A stretch of 64,000 bases of DNA, from assembly GCA_017303615.1 (NCBI GenBank), contig JAFLCK010000025.1, forward strand, positions 11,771-75,770. Direction: 5' to 3'. Below the pieces are notes generated by a model, which saw only the letters and a program-made list of their open reading frames with translations, had not been told where the DNA came from and did not search any database. Numbering within the stretch: position 1 is the stretch's first letter; the number at the start of each line of letters is the position of its first letter. The position numbers were made by a program, and so were the translations under genes. Source of the stretch: Obscuribacter phosphatis_A (GTDB lineage: Bacteria; Cyanobacteriota; Vampirovibrionia; Obscuribacterales; Obscuribacteraceae). Shown one piece after another: positions 7,891-15,629 of the stretch.

Positions 7891-10423
7891 GATAGTCCAT
7901 AGCCTCCAAGCTACTGGAAGGTCTTGATTCTATAAGGGTGATGCTGGCCTTTTCGGGAAGAATTTTCTTGAGTTTAGACTCAAGCTTTTCGCGCTCTTCG
8001 CGACTCCATTTTTTGTTGTAAATATGCACTGCTGAGATACGTCTAAAGCTCTTAACAAGAGCTAGTGCTTGCTCAGTGGTGCAGTTAAGGTCGCCGACCC
8101 TCACATCTATCCAATTAGAGTAAGGGGCAATGCTTGTCAGTTGGTCGTATGTAATATTGCAATCTACAAAGGTGACTGCCAATAGAGATCGGCTTTCGGT
8201 TAGACGCCTTAGGTCTGCAGTTGATAGTTTCGTTTTACAGATAATAAGCGAGCGCAGGTGATTTGACTGGCTTAGTCTCTCGATTAATTGGCTGACATTA
8301 GATTTTAGATCTGAGAGACTCAGTACACTAAGTCTTTCTAGACGCTTGAGATTTAGCGCACCGCTGGCAGTGACATGCGAGGCGCGCAGGTAGAGCTCGT
8401 GAAGATTCTCGAAGCGGTTGATTGTCTCGATATCTTTATCACTGGTACCACTACCCTCTAAATAGAGTATATGTAAATACGGAAAGGCATCGGCCGCGCT
8501 TTCGATCAATTTAGATATGTTGGTCTTAACACTATTCAGTTTCAATTCATCAATATCTTCGGGGCGAAAACCTTTCATGAATTCTGGATATTTTAGGGCG
8601 GCTCGCAGGGGCATGAAACTCATGTGCGAGCCAGTGGGAACCCTGACTTTGTCTTTTACTTTGGCATTTATACTGGTTCTTTCGCTTAAACGATCTACGA
8701 TTCTATCTAGGTCATCGAGGTCTCTAAAACCACTCGATTGCATTTCAGTTTTCGAGACAGTTTTCTTTTTCTTTCTGTTATTGCCGCCATAGGCAAAGCC
8801 AATGGTGCCGGCTGACTCTTTCGAGGGAAATTCAAATTCTGACATTTGCTCGCCGTCCACATCTACTTCGCCTTTGTAGAAGCAGCCGGGCTTAATTTCA
8901 TTTGGATTGAGAATGGTCGTGCTTGGAGTCTGGGTGACTATTTCTTGTTTCTTCTTCGCCGTGTCGACCATGCTGGTTACATCTTCACCATGGGTTAAAT
9001 GCTCTGCTTCGGGCGGTATAGCCAGTTCTTTAGCCTTTTGATCTATGCTTATCAGAGTGTAGATTACGAAAGAAAGCCCGGTAATGAGCGTGCCGAGCAC
9101 AAGCGCCATGGTCATGGTAAATACTTTTTTTACCGGGCGGGCTTCTTCTTCTGAAAGATTGGTGGCGCGTACTGGTTTGCGTGTGCGTCTGGTTTGAGCT
9201 TGTGCGGCTGCTTTTTTCGGGGTGGAAGCTTCTCTGATTTCTTCTAAGATTTCAACCACTTGCAGCATGGTCTGCACCCGGTCATCGGGCAGTTTCTCAA
9301 GCAGTTGGTCGACAAAGTCTTCTAGTTCCGGCGGAAACTTCTTATCGGGTCTCCTTTCCGAAAGCCTTTGCGGGCGCACTTCTCGGTGCATAGTAAAGGT
9401 CTCGATTGAGTTGCGCCCTTGCAATGGAGGAGTGCCGGTAAGAGCTTCATAAAGAGTGCAGCCCAGTGAGTAGATGTCGGAGCGGGCATCGACCCTGCCG
9501 CCTACACACTGTTCCGGGCTCATATAGAGCGGGCTGCCGAAAATTTCACCCTTATCGGTGAGCGATTGGCCATGGTCGCGCCCAGCTAATTTGGCGATGC
9601 CGAAGTCGACCACTTTCACTCGGTCGCCAAGGAAGCCTGGTGAATTGGAGAGCACGATATTGCCCGGTTTGATATCGCGGTGGATGATATTGATTTTGTG
9701 AGCGGCATAAAGGGCGTGAGCAACCGCTGCAAACATATCGAGGGCTTCAAGTAGGGGCAGACCCTGCCTCGAGCCTTTTTTGATAATGTCTGAGAGAGTC
9801 TGCCCGTCGACATAGTCCATGACATAGTAGGGCATGGCGCCGAGTTCGGTGGGATGCACACCGCTGTCGTGCACCTGCACCACATTTTGATGGGAGAGCC
9901 TGGAAATAACAAGCACTTCGGTGCGGAAGCGTTCGATAGCCAGCTCGCTTACATCTTGCCCTATCATGATCTTGAGGGCATAGTCCGATTCGTCTTCGCC
10001 GCTTAGCTTTCTTACTCTATAGACCTGTCCGGCCGCACCGGCGCCTAGAAAGGAAAGTATTTCATAGTTGCCGATAATTGTGGCGGCGCTAAGATAGCCG
10101 ACGGCGCTGGAGGCGCTTCTTCCGCGCGCGCCGACAGTACGGTCTTGGCTAATGACAGTACGGTCTTGGCTAATGACAGTTCGGTCTTGACTGGGGACAG
10201 TGCGGTCTTGTTCTCGGGAAGTGTTAGCAGCCGGCGCGGGCTTTGTCCTTGATGAGCCGGGTTTGTCTGAGCCGGACTTGGCCGAGTTATTGGGACTAAT
10301 TGGATTATTTGAGCCATCCGGACTATTTGACTGATCCGGACAGTTTAATTCATCCGGACAGTTTGACCTATTTGAGCCATCTGAGCCGGCCGCGCCAAAA
10401 TTGGGTTTTGCCTTGCCGCTCAT
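7880..10423 (-). CDS. Membrane Ser/Thr protein kinase with repeat-rich N-terminus (kinase A)
   Basis: An 847-residue Hanks-type kinase. Residues 1-115 are low complexity: Asn/Ser/Pro-rich repeats (SNCPDELNCPDQSN), then four copies of a 7-residue unit around QDRTV (72-97). The kinase domain (~120-395) has GAGAAGQVYRV, Lys151 (YALKIM), HRDIKPGN (Asp250), DFG 273-275 and GSPLYMSPEQ. The membrane segment is ~435-460. The outer half carries irregular leucine-rich segments such as LHILYLEGSGTSDKDIETI and LRSLIICKTKLSTADL. ATG 10423 has a GAAGG upstream. It is the first gene of the kinase pair and shares a 123-bp divergent promoter region with the glycine-tract gene. The QDRTV Thr residues are possible autophosphorylation sites (inference). 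Confidence 0.9.
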   Translation of the reverse strand: MSGKAKPNFGAAGSDGSNRSNCPDELNCPDQSNSPDGSNNPISPNNSAKSGSDKPGSSRTKPAPAANTSREQDRTVPSQDRTVISQDRTVISQDRTVGARGRSASSAVGYLSAATIIGNYEILSFLGAGAAGQVYRVRKLSGEDESDYALKIMIGQDVSELAIERFRTEVLVISRLSHQNVVQVHDSGVHPTELGAMPYYVMDYVDGQTLSDIIKKGSRQGLPLLEALDMFAAVAHALYAAHKINIIHRDIKPGNIVLSNSPGFLGDRVKVVDFGIAKLAGRDHGQSLTDKGEIFGSPLYMSPEQCVGGRVDARSDIYSLGCTLYEALTGTPPLQGRNSIETFTMHREVRPQRLSERRPDKKFPPELEDFVDQLLEKLPDDRVQTMLQVVEILEEIREASTPKKAAAQAQTRRTRKPVRATNLSEEEARPVKKVFTMTMALVLGTLITGLSFVIYTLISIDQKAKELAIPPEAEHLTHGEDVTSMVDTAKKKQEIVTQTPSTTILNPNEIKPGCFYKGEVDVDGEQMSEFEFPSKESAGTIGFAYGGNNRKKKKTVSKTEMQSSGFRDLDDLDRIVDRLSERTSINAKVKDKVRVPTGSHMSFMPLRAALKYPEFMKGFRPEDIDELKLNSVKTNISKLIESAADAFPYLHILYLEGSGTSDKDIETINRFENLHELYLRASHVTASGALNLKRLERLSVLSLSDLKSNVSQLIERLSQSNHLRSLIICKTKLSTADLRRLTESRSLLAVTFVDCNITYDQLTSIAPYSNWIDVRVGDLNCTTEQALALVKSFRRISAVHIYNKKWSREEREKLESKLKKILPEKASITLIESRPSSSLEAMDYLEE
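10133..10216. repeat. 21-bp tandem repeat inside kinase A
   Basis: Four copies of a 21-bp unit begin at 10133, 10154, 10175 and 10196. The first two are identical, and the third and fourth have drifted. Each encodes a heptad containing QDRTV on the minus strand. Copy number may vary between strains. Confidence 0.85.
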
Positions 10424-10546
10424 TGCTTGCCTTCTGAATCTAGGCCGGAAGTGGCTTGAGTGGGAAAACTACGGCAAGCCTGCAACAAAGTTGAAACGAT
10501 TGCCACATAAGTTGGGCGCATGAATTCCTTTGCTTTTGGAGTGCCC

Positions 10547-11971
10547 ATGAACGATTCTTTCTCAGGTGATGTACGAGCCTCTTTCCAAGAGGGTGCTAGG
10601 GAAGGAAATTCCTTTTCCTCTAACTTTTCTATTTTAGATGTACCCACTACAGCTTTTGAGTCTTCAACTTTTCAACTGGCATCCACCACTCCCATAGACA
10701 AGGGGGTCTTAGATTTTACTCCGGTACCAGGCTATGATCCAAAACCAATTGAGAGCCAGTATCTAAAGGCTGACAGCAAGGTCAGTTATGTCGCCGATTC
10801 GACACTGCAATCAAGGGGCGGTAGAGATCTTACTGAAGGTCAGTCTGCTGCAATTAAGGTAACTAAGTTGCCCGAGGGGCTATCAGCCGAAGATCAAGCC
10901 AAAGCCGCTCGGCAGGCTGACATAGTCATTGGCAAAGATGGAAAAGTGAGAGTCGGTGCTGATTTTAGCGACAAGCCTTTGAATACTTACAATGTACTGG
11001 TCGAGAGTGGCGCCGATAGCGCGGTCACCGAGAAGGTAATTGATGACCTGGGCAATCTGGTCAAAGGCTCTGATGGCAAGGGCGTCGCGCGTCTAGATGT
11101 TAATCCTGCCCATCGCGATCTAGTCTCTTCTGACTTTGCCGAGCGTTTTGATGCGAAGTTCAGGAAGCCTGTTGATGAACCTATAGACCAAGGTGGTTCT
11201 GATTTGGGTGGAGGCGGTGGAGGCGGCGGCGGCGGCGGAGGCGGTGGCGGCGGAGGCTGCGACGGCGGAGGCGGAGGCGGAGGCGGCGGCGGTGGTTGCG
11301 ACGGTGGCGGAGGCGGCAGCGATTTGCCCGAAACCGACCTAAACCAAGACCAGAAACTGGACTCTAAGCTGGATCAGGTCAGTCCTAATCCTACTAATCT
11401 AAACAACGAATCGTCAGCTTTCAGAGCCCTGAACGAACTTTCCGGTCGCGTCAGCGACATGAATCCGGTTCACTATTCGAGCTTCTTGACCAATATATTG
11501 CCCGATAACTTTATGGAAGAACTGGGTCCGCCGCCTTGGGATCCCAAGAAACTGGCTGCCTATCTCTCTAAGCATTCTAAAGAGATCAAAGATAAATTAG
11601 GCAAGAAGAGTGAGGGTCTAGAAAAGAACGGTGACAAAGATGGTGCTCAGGCGCTCAAAGGTTTTAGTGAAGGTTTAGATAAAGCCCTTGCCGACCCAGC
11701 TAAACTGGATACTTTTGCTCAGTCTATGTCTGACTTTGTTGAGCGTTCGGCCTCTGGCAAAGCCAATATGACCGACGTGCATGCCATGTTCAACAACGAC
11801 AGCAAGCTTGAAGCAGCGATTAGAAACAGCGCGGTGCTGGATGCTGCCACCAAATATGATAGCAGTTTGCCCGGCGGCGGCGCCGATTTGACTCGCCTCA
11901 ATAGCGATAATGCCGCTCGCATAGTGGCCGATTTGCAAGGAGGACTCTTCCCCTCTAGGGATGGTCGATAG
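10547..11971 (+). CDS. Glycine-tract protein of unknown function
   Basis: A 474-residue protein. ATG 10547 has GGAG five bases upstream and is preferred to an in-frame ATG at 10520. No signal peptide or membrane segment is visible. The N-terminal ~210 residues are acidic and polar (KVTKLPEGLSAEDQAKAARQ). Residues ~220-258 form long glycine runs broken twice by Cys-Asp. The C-terminal half is helical and polar (FMEELGPPPWDPKKLAAYLS, DKLGKKSEGLEKNGDKDGAQ). I do not recognise a family. It is followed after two bases by the papain-like peptidase gene, so both are almost certainly one operon. It could be the peptidase's substrate, inhibitor or scaffold, but that is inference. The glycine tract could act as a flexible linker. 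Confidence 0.7.
   Translation: MNDSFSGDVRASFQEGAREGNSFSSNFSILDVPTTAFESSTFQLASTTPIDKGVLDFTPVPGYDPKPIESQYLKADSKVSYVADSTLQSRGGRDLTEGQSAAIKVTKLPEGLSAEDQAKAARQADIVIGKDGKVRVGADFSDKPLNTYNVLVESGADSAVTEKVIDDLGNLVKGSDGKGVARLDVNPAHRDLVSSDFAERFDAKFRKPVDEPIDQGGSDLGGGGGGGGGGGGGGGGGCDGGGGGGGGGGGCDGGGGGSDLPETDLNQDQKLDSKLDQVSPNPTNLNNESSAFRALNELSGRVSDMNPVHYSSFLTNILPDNFMEELGPPPWDPKKLAAYLSKHSKEIKDKLGKKSEGLEKNGDKDGAQALKGFSEGLDKALADPAKLDTFAQSMSDFVERSASGKANMTDVHAMFNNDSKLEAAIRNSAVLDAATKYDSSLPGGGADLTRLNSDNAARIVADLQGGLFPSRDGR
11205..11320 (+). repeat. GGN-codon tract encoding poly-glycine
   Basis: About 115 bases of GGC/GGT/GGA codons, interrupted by two TGC-GAC (Cys-Asp) pairs, encode uninterrupted glycine runs of 11 or more residues. 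The tract is far more G-rich than the surrounding gene and could vary by slippage or form G-quadruplex structures. Confidence 0.9.
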
Positions 11972-11973
11972 TT

Positions 11974-13644
11974 ATGCCGCTGGAGAGTGAACGCGATTTA
12001 GCCAGGGAGAAACTAGACAATCGTTTTGCCGCCATTGAAGCACGCAACCAGTTGCGAGAGTCTGTCCTGAGACCAGAGTTGAATGCCGAATCAAGTTCAG
12101 ATTCAAAATCTGACTTAAAGGCTGACTCAAAACCGGACTTATTTAGACCTTTGCAGGCAAGCGAACGGACGCTCGAATCGGTTGATATAAGAAAGGGCGA
12201 CGGCGCTCTTGTAACGTTGAAAGAAGGCTGCGTCTCAAAAGTAGTGCGAGGCGGAAACAGCCTCGAAATTGACTATGAAAGAGAAGACGGCACAATCAAA
12301 CGCTCTCAGGATGGTCAGCCTATAGTGAGCAAAATTCGCACCTCGATAAACGGTGTGGAAAATGAGCTAGATCTGACTGCCAGTCAAAGACAAGTAAGAG
12401 TCGGGCAGAAAGAAGCGGCACTGGGCAATGTCGCCATAATCAACGGTGATAGGACTGTTGTCTTGACCACTGAATTTAATAAAGTCGAGAAGCATGGCGA
12501 CCGCATAGTCGCTATCGAACGACCTTCAGGGGCAGTGCAGCAATATTTCTATGACCAAGGCAACAAACTGAACAAAGTTATTGAAACATACCGCACTTCA
12601 TCGGGTCAGCTGGTCACTCAGATGAGCGAAAGAGTGGGTGATAGTGAAAAGTTTGTGGTGCGCTCAGACAACGGTGCCATGCCTGCTTGGCGCAGTGCCA
12701 TGCGTGTGCGAGATGACGGCGAGCTAGCCTTTAAGGAGTTAAACGAGCGCTTCTTTACTCCAGCGAAATTGCGCGATCAAAGTGAGTCGAACCTTGGTGA
12801 TATCTTTGCTTTTCAGTCTACCCGCGAAGACTTTATCAAGAATGCCGCTCGCTTTGGCGTCTTTAAAGGCAGCGAGGCTGAGACTCTCTCTTGGATGAAT
12901 CGTTTCGAATCACGTGCACTTTCTTATGGAAGGCGCGGCTGGATGGGCGCCAACCAGTCAGATGTAGCGGCTACCTATGACAATTTATCAAAGATTTTGA
13001 CTGCTGCACCGGTGGGTCGAGCCAGGGTGGTGGGCACTCAGGAACGTCGCTTACTGGTTGAGTCGGCATTGAAAGAACTGGCCGACCCGGCGCGCTTTAT
13101 CAATCAAGGCTCGATTGGTACCTGTTCGCTCAATGCTGTGGAGAGCAATTTGGCTAGACGCAAACCACAAGAATTGACTCGCTGGCTGAAAGAAGCCTCG
13201 ACTATGGGCTATGTCACCTCGGCTGGTACCAACCGTGCTGGCGAAAAGGTAAAGGTTCCCCTTACCGAAGCTCAGCTCAATTACGAGCCCAGTTGGAACC
13301 GTTCTTATTCCAATCAAATCTTCCAGTTTGCCGCCATTGCCGCTCTAGGCTATAGGTCGCGCGGTTATGACTATCGTGGCACCACCAATCAACAGCTCAA
13401 TTATGTCTCAAGATTGGCTTGCGGAACCAATATGGGCATTCTCGATAATTGGATGGGATACGGCGCCCGCAAAGCAGATATCATCGGAGCTCTGAAAACA
13501 CGCGGCAGTGTGGCTTATATCGTGCCTGGTCATTGTATGGCTATTGATGACTATGACCCGGTCAAGGACCGCTTTTACGTCAATAACTGGTGGGGAGGTT
13601 CTCGCGACGGCTGGTATTCGCCCCGCAATCTCGGCTTGCGCTGA
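11974..13644 (+). CDS. Papain-like cysteine peptidase with unknown N-terminal domain
   Basis: A 556-residue protein. The last ~185 residues carry the order expected of a papain-fold peptidase: Gln378 (oxyanion hole) and Cys384 in NQGSIGTCSLNA, His520 in VPGHCMAIDDYDP, and Asn537/538 followed by Trp in FYVNNWWGGS. Residues 1-375 are polar and contain a Ser/Asp/Lys repeat (DSKSDLKADSKPDL) and a beta-rich segment with GAVQQYFYDQGNKLNKVIET, loosely like RHS/YD-type strands. No signal peptide is visible. It starts two bases after the glycine-tract gene stop. Family membership is inferred from the catalytic order and spacing. It could be a processing enzyme or a toxin-like protease. Substrate unknown. 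Confidence 0.65.
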   Translation: MPLESERDLAREKLDNRFAAIEARNQLRESVLRPELNAESSSDSKSDLKADSKPDLFRPLQASERTLESVDIRKGDGALVTLKEGCVSKVVRGGNSLEIDYEREDGTIKRSQDGQPIVSKIRTSINGVENELDLTASQRQVRVGQKEAALGNVAIINGDRTVVLTTEFNKVEKHGDRIVAIERPSGAVQQYFYDQGNKLNKVIETYRTSSGQLVTQMSERVGDSEKFVVRSDNGAMPAWRSAMRVRDDGELAFKELNERFFTPAKLRDQSESNLGDIFAFQSTREDFIKNAARFGVFKGSEAETLSWMNRFESRALSYGRRGWMGANQSDVAATYDNLSKILTAAPVGRARVVGTQERRLLVESALKELADPARFINQGSIGTCSLNAVESNLARRKPQELTRWLKEASTMGYVTSAGTNRAGEKVKVPLTEAQLNYEPSWNRSYSNQIFQFAAIAALGYRSRGYDYRGTTNQQLNYVSRLACGTNMGILDNWMGYGARKADIIGALKTRGSVAYIVPGHCMAIDDYDPVKDRFYVNNWWGGSRDGWYSPRNLGLR

Positions 13645-13708
13645 TGTTTAACAAGCGCCCAGTCTGGGAAAATCCGAGGTAAGAAGACTCTTGTGACTGA
13701 TAATTCGC

Positions 13709-14281
13709 ATGGAATTTGCCTTACCCCCTCAAGACTATTTAATCGCAGCAGGCTGCCTAGTTCTGTTTCTGCTAATTTTTGGCGGGCGTCTAAAGAATAT
13801 GATGGAGATGACCGTCCTGAAAGAACTCACCGGTATGGTCGGTGATCCCACTAATGTGCATCCCACTCAGGTTTTTTCAAAACAGAATTATCATGAGGCG
13901 GCTAAGTCGGTACAGAGAGCTCTGGCTCATAACTACAAAGCCACCAACTGGAGTATCAAAGTTGTCACTATAGAAGACCCGATTGAGCGCTCTATAAGGG
14001 TGACTGGTAATTCATGGTTGGCGCCGGCCACCAATACGACCCCCAATACTTTGCAGGCACAGGACCGCCAACAGGCGGCTGTTTCCAATATGCCCATCGT
14101 AGTGCAAGTCGATATCTTTGACTATCAGGGTGGCAGTCGCATCATTTGGAAGTACAGTCCATCTAACCCTTCTGAATATCAAAGACGTGTTCAGTTAGGC
14201 GATCGCAACGTTTCTCTTTTGCTTGGTCGTACCAATTATTCTCTTATCAAAGAATTACATGCTCGGCGCACGCCGCCTTAG
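13709..14281 (+). CDS. Small membrane-anchored protein of unknown function
   Basis: A 190-residue protein with one N-terminal membrane segment (YLIAAGCLVLFLLIFGG, ~10-26) and a mixed alpha/beta remainder, including AAKSVQRALAHNYKATNWSI and IVVQVDIFDYQGGSRIIWKY. No family is recognised. It lies 64 bases after the peptidase gene on the same strand and may belong to the same transcript. Its last 27 bases overlap the 3' end of the convergent MFS gene. Confidence 0.6.
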   Translation: MEFALPPQDYLIAAGCLVLFLLIFGGRLKNMMEMTVLKELTGMVGDPTNVHPTQVFSKQNYHEAAKSVQRALAHNYKATNWSIKVVTIEDPIERSIRVTGNSWLAPATNTTPNTLQAQDRQQAAVSNMPIVVQVDIFDYQGGSRIIWKYSPSNPSEYQRRVQLGDRNVSLLLGRTNYSLIKELHARRTPP

Positions 14282-15628
14282 ATAAACAATTAAGGCTGAG
14301 ACAAGACTGGCGCTGGCAAGAGTGGCTAAGGCTGTTTCCAGTCCGTTTTCTTTCGAGGCTTCTTTTATAAAGCCAATCAAAAATGGTCCGGCAAAGCCGC
14401 CTAGATTGCCCACTGAGTTAATCAGGGCGATACCGGTTGCCTGGAGGTGCCGCGGCAAACTTTCACGGCAGAGTGCCCAGAAGGGACCGACTGCACCCCA
14501 GATGCCGAAAGCCGCCAGAGAGAGTGCACCGAACTTGATACCGTTATCGGGATAGAGGGCTGACAATAATCCAATTGCCGTGAGCGCGTTGGCCACAACC
14601 AAGTGAAAACTGCGCTCTCTTTTCTTGTCCGAGCTTGCCGCAATGATTAGCATGCCCAAGCCTTGAAAAATAGCTGGTATAGCTGTCAGTCTAGAAGTAA
14701 CGGCATCGGATTGACCGGCTGCCGAGAAAGCTTTGATTACCTGCGGTAGCCAAAACTGAAAGCCATACATACTCACTGTCAGGGTAAAGTAGATAAGGGC
14801 ATAGGTCCAAACTACTTTGCTTGTCAGGGCCGAGCCTGCTTTCGTCTGACTTTGTGTCTTGTCTTGTCTCTTTTCTTGTCTCTCAGGCTCTTGGGGGCGG
14901 GATTCTTGCAAATGAGCCTTTTGTGAGGGCGCTTCGTGAGAAAGAGCTTCTTGCAGTGCTGCTTTTTCTTGAGGGCTGAGAAACTTGGCATGCTCCGGGC
15001 GGTCTGGTATCATAAATGGTACTACAGCGCCTAGCACCACTGCCGGTGCACCGGTAATTAGAAAAAGCCATTTCCAGCCGGCTAGACCATGAAGCCCTTC
15101 CATGCCCAATGCCTTTTCTGCTACTAAGCTGCCCAGAAGCCCTGCTGCCGGAATGGCTGTCATGAAGCGAGCCACAGCTGTGCCGTACTCTCGTTTGGGG
15201 AACCAATAGGTGAGATACAAAAGCATGCCGGGAAAGAAACCAGCTTCAGCCGCGCCCAAGATAAAGCGGACAAGGGCAAAGGTAAAGGGATCTCTGACCA
15301 AGCAAAGGGCAATAGTAATGAAGCCCCATAGCACCATTATCAGTGCTATCCAACGCCTTGGTCCAAATTTCTCTACTATGTGATTGCTTGGTATGCCAAA
15401 GAGGCAATAGCCAAGAAAGAAAATACCGGCGCCAAAGCCGTATTCGCTGTCGCTGAAACCTAGATCGGCATTCATTTTGAGGGCGGCAAAAGACAGGTTT
15501 ATGCGATCTAAATAGGAGACAATATATAAGAGAAAAAGAAACGGCAAAAGGCGCAGCGAGACCTTTCGTAGTGTTTGACTAAGTATAGGTGCGGCCTTGG
15601 CGATATCGTTTCTTTCAATTTCAGTCAT
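14255..15628 (-). CDS. Major facilitator superfamily transporter (ACS-like)
   Basis: A 457-residue protein with about 12 hydrophobic segments. The N-terminus LLYIVSYLDRINLSFAALKM and the motif RFILGAAEAGFFPGMLLYLT, followed by YWFPKRE, are typical of the anion:cation symporter family, which imports organic anions such as hydroxy acids, phthalate or tartrate with protons. The central cytoplasmic loop is enlarged by a polar Gln/Glu/Lys-rich insert (SHEAPSQKAHLQESRPQEPE onward) made from simple DNA repeats and not typical of the family. It follows the 1052-residue membrane protein gene with one base between stop and start, so the two are in one operon. The substrate is unknown. Confidence 0.85.
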   Translation of the reverse strand: MTEIERNDIAKAAPILSQTLRKVSLRLLPFLFLLYIVSYLDRINLSFAALKMNADLGFSDSEYGFGAGIFFLGYCLFGIPSNHIVEKFGPRRWIALIMVLWGFITIALCLVRDPFTFALVRFILGAAEAGFFPGMLLYLTYWFPKREYGTAVARFMTAIPAAGLLGSLVAEKALGMEGLHGLAGWKWLFLITGAPAVVLGAVVPFMIPDRPEHAKFLSPQEKAALQEALSHEAPSQKAHLQESRPQEPERQEKRQDKTQSQTKAGSALTSKVVWTYALIYFTLTVSMYGFQFWLPQVIKAFSAAGQSDAVTSRLTAIPAIFQGLGMLIIAASSDKKRERSFHLVVANALTAIGLLSALYPDNGIKFGALSLAAFGIWGAVGPFWALCRESLPRHLQATGIALINSVGNLGGFAGPFLIGFIKEASKENGLETALATLASASLVSALIVYLRRRAPSM

Positions 15629-15629
15629 C

